Shown in pieces: positions 1 through 5,632 of a stretch of 5,766 nt of DNA (position 1 is the first letter of the stretch; the number at the start of each line of letters is the position of its first letter). Position numbers and translations under genes: made by a program. The notes under the pieces were generated by a model, which was not told the origin of the DNA, did no database searches, and was given only the letters and a program-made list of their open reading frames with translations. This DNA comes from Faucicola sp032089155 (GTDB taxonomy: Bacteria > Pseudomonadota > Gammaproteobacteria > Pseudomonadales > Moraxellaceae), in NCBI GenBank assembly GCA_032089155.1, contig DAMDEV010000152.1, forward strand, positions 1-5,766, given 5' to 3'.

Positions 1-514
1 TTTGCCCGATGACGAGATATTGGTGGATATTTTTGAGCAAGGCGCTCAGCTTTTGCAAGCCAATGGCTTTGTGCAATATGAAGTGTCGGCATGGTCAAGG
101 CAGGCGGATTTTCAGCCCAGTCAGCATAATCTTAACTATTGGCAGTTTGGCGATTATTTGGCGATTGGAGCAGGCGCGCATGGTAAAGTCACGCGGCCTG
201 ATGGCATTTACCGGTTTAGCAAATCCCGCTTACCAAAAGATTATAGGGTTAATCAGTCAGCGATAGGTTGGCAAGCCATCGAGCCGTCTGATTTACCGTT
301 TGAATTTATGATGAATGGGCTGCGGCTAAAAAATGGCGTACCCAAACAGTTTTGGACACAGAGAACAGGCTTGGCATGGTCAGTCATTGAGCCGCAATTG
401 ATAAAACTACACAATCGTGGTTTGGTTGAGTTAAGCGCTGGCCATATCCACTGCACAGCGCAAGGGTTTTTATTTTTAAACCAAGTGCTGCAAGAATTTT
501 TACCCAATGACTAA
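1..514 (+). CDS. hemW: HemW, radical SAM-family heme chaperone (C-terminal part, 5' truncated)
   Basis: This is the last 170 codons of a protein usually about 380 residues long. The frame begins at base 2 and is open at the left edge, so its true start lies outside the window. HemW (formerly annotated as an oxygen-independent coproporphyrinogen oxidase-like protein) binds heme and is thought to deliver it to membrane respiratory proteins. The visible part lacks the CxxxCxxC iron-sulfur motif, which would be further upstream. It contains the characteristic stretch HNLNYW (visible residues 42-47) followed by FGDY and GAGAHGKVT (56-64). The HemN C-terminal domain runs from about residue 98 (LPFEFMMNGLRL) to the end (FLFLNQVLQEFL). 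These segments resemble E. coli YggW/HemW closely. The end at TAA 512-514 agrees with the family's normal C-terminus. The family call is firm; the biochemical role is known only from homologs. Confidence 0.93.
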   Translation, partial: LPDDEILVDIFEQGAQLLQANGFVQYEVSAWSRQADFQPSQHNLNYWQFGDYLAIGAGAHGKVTRPDGIYRFSKSRLPKDYRVNQSAIGWQAIEPSDLPFEFMMNGLRLKNGVPKQFWTQRTGLAWSVIEPQLIKLHNRGLVELSAGHIHCTAQGFLFLNQVLQEFLPND

Positions 515-518
515 CGCT

Positions 519-547
519 TTGACGGCGCATTTGATTGAATTTATGCG
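519..547 (+). promoter_or_regulatory. Weak candidate promoter for tatD
   Basis: TTGACG (519-524) matches the -35 consensus at five of six bases. At 17-bp spacing the -10 hexamer would be TATGCG (542-547), only three of six, so this is marginal. The tatD start at 593 would follow about 40 bases after the expected transcription start. With a gap of only 78 bp, read-through from hemW is an equally good explanation. Confidence 0.22.
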
Positions 548-574
548 CTGCAGCCTTATTTAAGCGTCAATCAA
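531..574. repeat. Inverted repeat / possible hairpin in the hemW-tatD gap
   Basis: TTGATTGA (531-538) and TCAATCAA (567-574) are perfect 8-base inverted arms. Just inside, CGCT (546-549) can pair with AGCG (563-566). The result is a 12-bp stem with a 7-base bulge on the left arm and a 13-base loop. The 8-bp palindrome GCTGCAGC (547-554) overlaps the loop. No T-run follows on either strand in the right place (the + strand continues with an A-run), so it does not look like an ordinary intrinsic terminator. It could be an mRNA structure ahead of the tatD ribosome binding site, or chance in AT-rich DNA. Confidence 0.4.
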
Positions 575-592
575 TTAAAAAAAGAGAGTGAT

Positions 593-1378
593 ATGTTTAC
601 CGATACCCATGCGCATCTAAACCGTTTGGATTTAGAAAAATATCAAGGTGATATCCGTCAAGCCTTACAAGCCGCCAAGGATGCCAATGTGCAGCGGATT
701 ATGGCGATTATGTGTGAGCTGGATGAATACGATGCTATTTATGAGATTATCAATACGAAAATTGACGGGCTGACGTTGGGGATGAGTGTGGGCGTGCATC
801 CCTGCGAAGACATTGCTATGCTAAAAAGTGCAACGGTTGAAACACTTGTTGAAATGGCAAATCAGCCGCATGTTTGGGCGATTGGTGAGACGGGGCTTGA
901 TTATTATTGGTCAACAGAAAACAGCGGCGAGCAAAAAGCCAGCTTTGCCCGCCATATCCATGCCAGTCAACACTTGAAAAAACCCATTATCGTCCATACC
1001 CGTGAGGCGAAACACGATACGTTGGATGTATTAAAAGCAGAAAAAGCCGAGCATGGCATTATTCATTGCTTTACGGAAGATTATGAGACCGCCAAAAAAG
1101 CCTTGGACTTGGGTTTTTATATTTCTTTATCAGGGATTGTAACCTTTAAAAACGCCACTGAATTACAAGCAGTGGCGAAAAAACTGCCTAAAGACCGCAT
1201 TTTGATTGAAACGGACAGCCCTTATCTTGCGCCAGTGCCCAAACGCGGCAAATCTAATGAACCTGCTTTTGTGCCTTATGTGGCGGATTTTCTCGCCAAG
1301 CATTATGATATGCCAGTGGATGAGTTCGCTCACTTAACCCATCAAAATTTTGATGCATTATTACATCAATATACTTAA
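593..1378 (+). CDS. TatD-family metal-dependent hydrolase (YcfH-like)
   Basis: This complete 261-residue protein has the usual length of bacterial TatD/YcfH proteins (about 260), which are TIM-barrel enzymes with a two-metal site; the family is linked to DNase activity on 3' ends. Expected ligands are visible in order: HxH at H6/H8 (FTDTHAHLN), GVHP at 67-70, the Glu E99 in GETGLDYY, H135 in IIVHTREA, H158 in IIHCFT, and D208 in ETDSPYLAP. The ATG is preceded by a GAGAGTG ribosome site about 4-5 bases upstream, and the N-terminal FTDTHAH fixes the start because the motif lies next to the N-terminus in the family. There is no signal peptide, so a cytoplasmic location is expected. It lies 78 bp after hemW, with no terminator seen after its stop. 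Several paralogs (TatD, YcfH, YjjV) share these motifs. The YcfH-like assignment is a judgement from overall similarity, so I give no symbol. Confidence 0.94.
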   Translation: MFTDTHAHLNRLDLEKYQGDIRQALQAAKDANVQRIMAIMCELDEYDAIYEIINTKIDGLTLGMSVGVHPCEDIAMLKSATVETLVEMANQPHVWAIGETGLDYYWSTENSGEQKASFARHIHASQHLKKPIIVHTREAKHDTLDVLKAEKAEHGIIHCFTEDYETAKKALDLGFYISLSGIVTFKNATELQAVAKKLPKDRILIETDSPYLAPVPKRGKSNEPAFVPYVADFLAKHYDMPVDEFAHLTHQNFDALLHQYT

Positions 1379-1440
1379 AAATAGTTAACGAAATCTTTAT
1401 ACTGTGTTAAGTAGGTAATAAAATTTATGTGATAAAACAT

Positions 1441-1469
1441 TTGGCAATGACTCATCAGTCATGTATGAT
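1441..1469 (+). promoter_or_regulatory. Sigma70-type promoter upstream of tetR
   Basis: TTGGCA (1441-1446) and TATGAT (1464-1469) are separated by exactly 17 bp. The -35 matches TTGACA at five of six bases and the -10 matches TATAAT at five of six, making this the best promoter in the window. Transcription would begin near 1476 and give a leader of about 150 nt before the tetR ATG at 1625. It is inferred from consensus only. Confidence 0.62.
1447..1462. promoter_or_regulatory. Palindrome inside the promoter spacer, candidate TetR operator
   Basis: ATGACT (1447-1452) and AGTCAT (1457-1462) are perfect inverted arms around CATC. The 16-bp element begins directly after the -35 hexamer and ends one base before the -10. 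TetR-family repressors commonly bind palindromes of about this size, often autoregulating, and a site here would block RNA polymerase. The binding protein is inferred from proximity to the tetR gene. Confidence 0.5.
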
Positions 1470-1491
1470 ACGTAACAACCTTGCTCCTATG

Positions 1492-1523
1492 TTACTAAGC
1501 GAAGTTAGTAAGCTAGATTACTA
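1492..1523. repeat. Three alternating TTACTAA / TTAGTAA elements, 13-bp period
   Basis: TTACTAA (1492-1498), TTAGTAA (1505-1511) and TTACTA (1518-1523) start exactly 13 bp apart, the middle one inverted. The first and second form a 7-bp perfect inverted repeat with a 6-base loop. The second and third can form a competing 6-bp stem, also with a 6-base loop. They could be half-sites for a regulator or, in RNA, mutually exclusive hairpins in the tetR leader. A CTTGC (1480-1484) / GCAAG (1525-1529) pair brackets the group and seven T follow at 1532-1538. Confidence 0.4.
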
Positions 1524-1624
1524 TGCAAGCATTTTTTTATCATTTAACAGTTGTGCGTAGATGGGTTGATGTAACGGGTCTCGTCAACAATAGGGGCTAC
1601 TAGAACAGACTGATGGAGTAATCA

Positions 1625-2326
1625 ATGAGTCGTCAACAACAATTCAAAAATCGTGAAGAAGTGATATTGGCAGTTGCCGAGCAGTTGCTATTAGAGTCTG
1701 GGGAAGGTGATATCACGCTAGATAGTTTAGCCGAGCAGCTAGACTTAGCCAAAGGTACGCTCTACAAGCATTTTACCAGCAAAGATGAATTGTTTTTACG
1801 CATCATTATCCGTCATGAGCAACAACTACTTGCGCTGAGCGAAGTCGGCGATTGTCCTGCCGCAGGTGTTGCACGTCTTACGCTGTTTCAATTGATCAAT
1901 CCGCAAAAAGCCATATTACTCAACCAAATCGAAGAACGCTTAGCCAATTCTGCTGTAGGGCTTAATAAGCTTTTTTCGCAGTTGTATGAAATTCGCCGTG
2001 AACGCATGAAGCGATTAATCAATACCACGGCTGAATACCTGCAATCGCTACACAGTACCATGAGTACCCGAGATTATCTGTCAACCATTTGGGCGATGGG
2101 TCAAGGCGGTGCAGGACTGCTAAATTCTAGTTTCTACCAACGTTATCTCGGTCGCCGCGATACCTTACGTTTTGCCTTGGTTCAGCATATTTTAGACATT
2201 CCCAAGCAATACCCTGCTGCGGTACAATCAGTCGATACGCCTACTGGGGCAAACCTGCCCAGCAATGCTACTGATACGGCAGATTCACAGACTGAATCAA
2301 GCCTGACGCCGCGCAATGTCAAATAG
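1625..2326 (+). CDS. TetR/AcrR-family transcriptional regulator
   Basis: This 233-residue protein has an N-terminal TetR-type DNA-binding domain. Helix 1 is about residues 9-24 (REEVILAVAEQLLLESG). The helix-turn-helix is about 31-50 (TLDSLAEQLDLAKGTLYKHF), and it is followed by the typical SKDELF (52-57). The C-terminal part (about 60-200) is a helical ligand/dimer domain whose ligand cannot be read from sequence. The last 30 or so residues are polar, Ser/Thr/Asn-rich and probably disordered. The start is supported by GGAG at 1615-1618, six bases before the ATG, and by the normal distance to the HTH. The gene has its own promoter and palindrome upstream, suggesting autoregulation. It ends 83 bp before gspH with no terminator seen between, so it might share a transcript with the gsp genes or control them. 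The family is certain; targets and ligand are unknown. Confidence 0.93.
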   Translation: MSRQQQFKNREEVILAVAEQLLLESGEGDITLDSLAEQLDLAKGTLYKHFTSKDELFLRIIIRHEQQLLALSEVGDCPAAGVARLTLFQLINPQKAILLNQIEERLANSAVGLNKLFSQLYEIRRERMKRLINTTAEYLQSLHSTMSTRDYLSTIWAMGQGGAGLLNSSFYQRYLGRRDTLRFALVQHILDIPKQYPAAVQSVDTPTGANLPSNATDTADSQTESSLTPRNVK

Positions 2327-2343
2327 TAGATGTCAAAGAATAC

Positions 2344-2380
2344 TAGTTAACTATCATCACCCCCGGTTAAGCTTTATAAA
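2344..2380 (+). promoter_or_regulatory. Possible weak promoter/operator region before gspH
   Basis: The tetR-gspH gap contains the perfect 10-bp palindrome TAGTTAACTA (2344-2353) and a -10-like TATAAA (2375-2380). No good -35 sits 16-18 bp upstream of the latter; TTAACT at 2347-2352 would leave a 22-bp spacer. TAGTTAAC also occurs at 1382-1389 upstream of tetR. This is suggestive of a regulatory site at most. Confidence 0.25.
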
Positions 2381-2409
2381 CTATCCCTGTTTTGTCTGAG
2401 TGCATAACG

Positions 2410-3072
2410 ATGCGATTGCTGTTTGGTCGGTCTTGTAAAACTTTCATTCCCGCACCCAGTGCGATGGGTGGGCAACAAGGTTTTACCTTAATCGAAATCA
2501 TGGTGGTCATCGTCATTTTATCTATTTTTGCTGGGATGATGAGCCTATCGGTAGGGGGTAGTGAAAATCGTAGAAACACGGCGTTTTATGAGCGTCTGAC
2601 CAGTAATCTTAATTATGTACGTTTGTTATCAACAGAACGCATGCAGCCTTATGGGCTGGCAATCAAACTGCCGCAGAATGACGCGCCCAATCAGCTGGTG
2701 GTGGTTAAATTAGAAAACGCCTTTAACCATTCTCAAAGTGCTGTTCGCAATGCCAATGCCGCCATAACCTCGCAACCTGCGCCACCACAATGGGTGATAG
2801 AAAAACAAATCCCACCGCTGGATGTGCCAGACAACCTTGACGTCAAAATCCGCCCACTGGATAACCCATTTAATACTAACGCTGCCCAAAGTACCCAACC
2901 CACTGCCAACTGGTTAAGCGGCAGCGAAGCACCGCCTGTGGTGTGGTTTGGGACAGGCGAGGCGACACCCGTGCAAATCAGCATCCAAAAAACCAATGCC
3001 GACAAACAAACTTTTGCGGTTGGTAATCCCATCATCGTCAACCAAGCTGGGGCAATTGAGGTGGCAAAATGA
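2410..3072 (+). CDS. gspH: T2SS minor pseudopilin GspH
   Basis: GspH is a minor pseudopilin of type II secretion, inserted in the inner membrane and placed in the periplasmic pseudopilus between the GspI/J/K tip and the GspG shaft. With ATG 2410 the protein has 220 residues. A prepilin peptidase site is seen at GGQQG^FTLIEI (cleavage after G24), with the key Glu at +5 (E29) and a hydrophobic helix at about 25-48. The helical part FYERLTSNLNYVRLLSTERM (59-78) and VVWFGTGEATPVQISI (177-192) fit the GspH C-terminal fold. Residues about 150-172 are polar and low in complexity. The frame extends upstream to TTG 2392, and ATG 2464 is also in frame; neither has a ribosome site, and that of 2410 is weak (GAG about ten bases upstream), so the start is the least certain part. 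GspH and FimT-like proteins look alike; the gspI-J-K neighbours decide for GspH. Confidence 0.88.
   Translation: MRLLFGRSCKTFIPAPSAMGGQQGFTLIEIMVVIVILSIFAGMMSLSVGGSENRRNTAFYERLTSNLNYVRLLSTERMQPYGLAIKLPQNDAPNQLVVVKLENAFNHSQSAVRNANAAITSQPAPPQWVIEKQIPPLDVPDNLDVKIRPLDNPFNTNAAQSTQPTANWLSGSEAPPVVWFGTGEATPVQISIQKTNADKQTFAVGNPIIVNQAGAIEVAK
3058..3064 (+). promoter_or_regulatory. Strong ribosome binding site of gspI, inside gspH
   Basis: GAGGTGG lies in the last codons of gspH, with GAGG seven bases before the gspI ATG at 3069. It is one of the best Shine-Dalgarno matches in the window and supports the overlapping ATGA start over any internal start nearer the pilin motif. Confidence 0.7.
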
Positions 3073-3509
3073 CCGTGGCTATCTCAAATACACTGGCTAC
3101 CTTAAATAGACTGGCTGTCAGACAGCATCAGCAAGGATTTACGTTGCTTGAAGTCATGGTGGCGTTAGCGATTTTGGCGGTGGTTGCGATATCAGCCAGC
3201 CAAGCCAGTCGCAGCTATGTGCAATCCGTGGATAACATGAAAACACGAACCTTTGGCTATTATGTGGCGCAAAACACGCTGGCAGAATTACGAGTACAAA
3301 AAACTTGGCTCTCGGCGTCTGATACTCGGCAAATCACCTCGCAAGCTCGTCAATGGCAAGTGGTTATCTCACCGCAAACCATACAAAACAGTCAAGGCTT
3401 TGTCCAACCCATTCATATTCGCGTGGCACCTATTGTTGATGGCAGCGCAAAAAAAGACGTGGTGGATATCGATGCGGTGCTGGTAAAGGATATGGGGACA
3501 AATCCGTGA
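3069..3509 (+). CDS. gspI: T2SS minor pseudopilin GspI
   Basis: GspI is the core minor pseudopilin that binds GspJ and GspK to form the tip which starts pseudopilus assembly. The 146-residue protein has a prepilin peptidase site QHQQG^FTLLEVMVALAI (cleavage after G23), Glu +5 at E28, and a hydrophobic helix to about residue 43. FTLLEVMVALAI is close to the GspI family signature, and YYVAQNTLAELRVQKTW (64-80) matches the family's conserved A-x-N-x-LAE segment. The mature size of about 123 residues is normal for GspI. Its ATG overlaps the gspH stop as ATGA (3069-3072), with the gspH-internal GAGG site just upstream, so translation is probably coupled. Its stop overlaps the gspJ start. The leader of 23 residues is longer than the 6-10 often seen in pseudopilins. 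Confidence 0.92.
   Translation: MTVAISNTLATLNRLAVRQHQQGFTLLEVMVALAILAVVAISASQASRSYVQSVDNMKTRTFGYYVAQNTLAELRVQKTWLSASDTRQITSQARQWQVVISPQTIQNSQGFVQPIHIRVAPIVDGSAKKDVVDIDAVLVKDMGTNP
3494..3498 (+). promoter_or_regulatory. Ribosome binding site that fixes the GTG start of gspJ
   Basis: GGGGA ends seven bases before GTG 3506-3508. No ATG occurs between this site and the pilin motif of gspJ in that frame, so GTG with the GTGA overlap is the best start. Confidence 0.6.
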
Positions 3510-4318
3510 GCCCTTTTTTTATTTACTCCTCGGAGGCAACCGCAAAGGATAAAACATCCCAGCAAGGCTTTACCTTAATCGAATTGATGATTGCGTTGGT
3601 GATTTTTGCGATGCTGGCATTGGCGGGATGGCAGATTATGGATAGTCTGACCAAAAGTCGCGAGCGTGGCTACCAACATCAAAAATCATTATCACAGCTC
3701 GATTATGCTTATTTACAGCTGTCACAAGATTTGGCACAAACCAGCAATTATGTGGCGGTGCCAATCCTGTCAGCGACTGCCAATGATACGGCATCGACCA
3801 ATAGTGCCGCTATGACGCCAACCTTTGTATTAAATGCGTCACAAATAAGTTTTACCCGTTTTGCCGCGCCCGATCCGCGTTATCAGCCGTCACCTATGCT
3901 AGCAAAAATACAATATTCAGTCGCAGGGGAAACGCTGACTAAACGGGGTTTTTACCAGTTAGACGACAACAACGAAACCCCTTCAACCAGTGTATTGTTG
4001 ACAGGTATCAAGGATGCCAGTTGGCGAGCATTGACGCCTGACGCGGTGAGTGTTTTTCCAGATGAAGCCACGCTACAAAAGCTGCAGCAAATACAAGCGC
4101 AAAAAAACACCAATCAAACGGCCAATGCTTTAACCAATTCGAATCCTAACCCACCTGATAACGCAACGGATCAAAATGGCAATTTGCAAAATAGTATAGA
4201 TTTAATGCCTTATCAGCAGTTACCACGCGGTATCGAGCTTAATTTTAGTTACCAAGGCGAGCCGATTACTTGGCGATTTGCATTACCCAGTACCCCGCCA
4301 AACGCACCGAACCCATAA
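3506..4318 (+). CDS. gspJ: T2SS minor pseudopilin GspJ
   Basis: GspJ joins GspI and GspK in the heterotrimer at the pseudopilus tip. The gene starts with GTG, overlapping the gspI stop as GTGA, and encodes 270 residues. The prepilin peptidase site is TSQQG^FTLIELMIALVIFAMLALAGWQIMDSL (cleavage after G21, Glu +5 at E26). It continues into TKSRERGYQHQKSLSQLDYAYLQLSQDLAQ (49-78), the family's long helix with the usual S-R-E-R and Q-L-x-x-D-L pattern. The C-terminal strand LPRGIELNFSY (239-249) matches the GspJ LPRxxEL ending. Between about residues 185 and 237 lies an Asn/Gln/Thr/Pro-rich insert not expected in the compact family fold, which makes the protein longer than many GspJ (about 200-240 residues). 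The 21-residue leader is long. It is probably co-translated with gspI. The family call is firm given motif and order. Confidence 0.92.
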   Translation: MSPFFIYSSEATAKDKTSQQGFTLIELMIALVIFAMLALAGWQIMDSLTKSRERGYQHQKSLSQLDYAYLQLSQDLAQTSNYVAVPILSATANDTASTNSAAMTPTFVLNASQISFTRFAAPDPRYQPSPMLAKIQYSVAGETLTKRGFYQLDDNNETPSTSVLLTGIKDASWRALTPDAVSVFPDEATLQKLQQIQAQKNTNQTANALTNSNPNPPDNATDQNGNLQNSIDLMPYQQLPRGIELNFSYQGEPITWRFALPSTPPNAPNP

Positions 4319-4344
4319 TTTAATCAAATTTTAGCAAATACACC

Positions 4345-5568
4345 ATGCCAACAAACCGCCCTCCGTCTAAAATTTTTGCAAATGTTGCCATAGCAAACCC
4401 GCCATATCAGCATGGGCAACAAGGGATGGCGCTACTGACTATTTTGTTGTTGGTGGTGGCGATTACCATCGTGGCAGGCAGTATGCTTGCCAATCAAAAA
4501 GTGATGATTCGAGAATTTGAGCTGACCAAAGGTCAAGGGCAGCTTAGGGAATATGCCTTGGCAGGGGAAGCTATGGCGACCAATTTGATTGCGCAAGACA
4601 GCCAAGTCAACCAAGTCGATAGTTTAGCAGACGCTTGGGCAAAACCGCTGGCAGAGCAAACCATGAATCAAGCCAAGGTCAGTATTAAAATCGACGATGA
4701 TGCCAGTCGTTTTAATATAAACAACCTGTATCACGATGGCAAAGTGGATGATACGGCACTGGCTTTTTTTCAAGCGCTGTTACAAGCCAATGGCTTATCG
4801 CCCAATATTGCGATGGCGGTGCTTGATTGGCAAGACCCAGATAGTGACACCCTTGCCGATGGTGGCGCAGAAGCAGCGTATTATCAAAGTACGGGCAAAA
4901 AAATGGCGATGGGTATTGCCAATCAGCCGTTTATCTCAATCAATGAGTTGCGATATGTGCGCGGTATGGATAGCGAAGCATTGCAAAAATTAGCGCCTTA
5001 CCTGACCGCAGTGCCATACTATCTGCCCATGAATATCAACACAGTGAAGCCCGAACTATTAAGCATACTGGTGAATTTACCCGCCGCAACCAACGGCAAC
5101 CATCCGCAAGGCTCAAACCGTTCGGACAGTGATGACGCCCCACAATCTGGACAAGACACTAGGGCAGCTTCAAATGTGGCGGCTACCCAAAAAATCGACG
5201 ATACGGCAATCATCAATTGGGCGAACGCCCGAGAAAACAACCTGCCGGTGCAAAACTTAAATCAACTGTGGGCAGTGCCAAGTTTTGCCAACATTGACGA
5301 GCGTAACAAAGCACGCATCGCCAAGCTGTTATCCACCCAAAGCCAAAGTTTTCACGTCGTTGTCAGCGTCAAAAGTGACGACAAGCAGCTTTTTTTGCAT
5401 AGCCAAATTGCTAAGATTTTACCTAAAGCTGACAATGACCCAGCAGCTGCTTCTGGTGTGTCAGCGACACCCATGCTAGCACCGGTCAATACGCAAAATG
5501 GCACGCAAAATAACACGCCACTACAACTCATCACTTACAACCGCCAATTTTTACCCTTTGCCCAATAA
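4345..5568 (+). CDS. gspK: T2SS minor pseudopilin GspK
   Basis: GspK is the largest minor pseudopilin and caps the pseudopilus; a large helical domain is inserted in its pilin fold. The 407-residue protein has a peptidase site HGQQG^MALLTILLLVVAITIVAG (cleavage after G27). Position +5 is Thr (T32), not Glu, as expected for GspK. Family landmarks follow: ALAGEAMA (71-78), DDDASRFNINNL (117-128), the acidic DWQDPDSD (161-168) and GGAEAAYY (173-180), PFISINELRYVRGMD (195-209), LAPYLTAVP (216-224) and MNINTVKPELLSIL (229-242). Family members bind calcium, but I cannot assign ligands here. Polar low-complexity stretches at about 247-285 and 362-393 interrupt the domain and lengthen the protein beyond the usual 310-340. 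The start is forced: the frame has a stop at 4321-4323 and no other start codon before the pilin motif, although no clear ribosome site precedes the ATG. The gap after gspJ is 26 bp. Confidence 0.93.
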   Translation: MPTNRPPSKIFANVAIANPPYQHGQQGMALLTILLLVVAITIVAGSMLANQKVMIREFELTKGQGQLREYALAGEAMATNLIAQDSQVNQVDSLADAWAKPLAEQTMNQAKVSIKIDDDASRFNINNLYHDGKVDDTALAFFQALLQANGLSPNIAMAVLDWQDPDSDTLADGGAEAAYYQSTGKKMAMGIANQPFISINELRYVRGMDSEALQKLAPYLTAVPYYLPMNINTVKPELLSILVNLPAATNGNHPQGSNRSDSDDAPQSGQDTRAASNVAATQKIDDTAIINWANARENNLPVQNLNQLWAVPSFANIDERNKARIAKLLSTQSQSFHVVVSVKSDDKQLFLHSQIAKILPKADNDPAAASGVSATPMLAPVNTQNGTQNNTPLQLITYNRQFLPFAQ

Positions 5569-5632
5569 CGCAGCAGCGCAATAAATTGGCTTCAAAATTC
5601 CCAGTTATTTTATGTTTATTTTAATCAGTTAT

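Larger units (their letters stand above)
1379..1624. other. 246-bp intergenic region, regulatory for tetR
   Basis: No coding potential is visible here. In order it holds TAGTTAAC (1382-1389), a string also present upstream of gspH at 2344-2351; a weak TATACT (1398-1403) without a matching -35; the promoter and palindrome at 1441-1469; three TTACTA(A)/TTAGTAA elements at 1492-1523; a run of seven T at 1532-1538; a short imperfect stem (GTTGA 1565-1569 with TCAAC 1584-1588); and the tetR ribosome site GGAG at 1615-1618. No convincing terminator for tatD was seen near its stop. Confidence 0.6.

Noticed and set aside
253..507. 84-codon minus-strand open frame opposite hemW
   Set aside because: Fully opposite the conserved HemW C-terminal domain, with no motif or ribosome site of its own.
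507..563. 18-codon frame starting with an ATG that overlaps the hemW stop
   Set aside because: Very short, no clear ribosome site, and it runs through the inverted repeat; nothing suggests a real peptide.
1398..1403. TATACT as an alternative tetR -10 hexamer
   Set aside because: No recognisable -35 at 16-18 bp upstream; the 1441-1469 promoter is far better.
2733..3041. 102-codon minus-strand open frame opposite gspH
   Set aside because: It lies fully inside gspH, shows no recognisable domain, and the + strand frame has clear pseudopilin motifs. It is a by-product of the codon use of the real gene.
4736..4993. 85-codon + strand frame inside gspK
   Set aside because: Overlaps the most conserved part of GspK in another frame; its composition (many Arg, Lys, Trp) is typical of an out-of-frame shadow.
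5543..5590. GCCAATTT (5543-5550) / AAATTGGC (5583-5590) inverted repeat as a gspK terminator
   Set aside because: The loop would be 32 bases, one arm is within the gspK coding region, and no T-run follows directly, so it does not meet the form of an intrinsic terminator.
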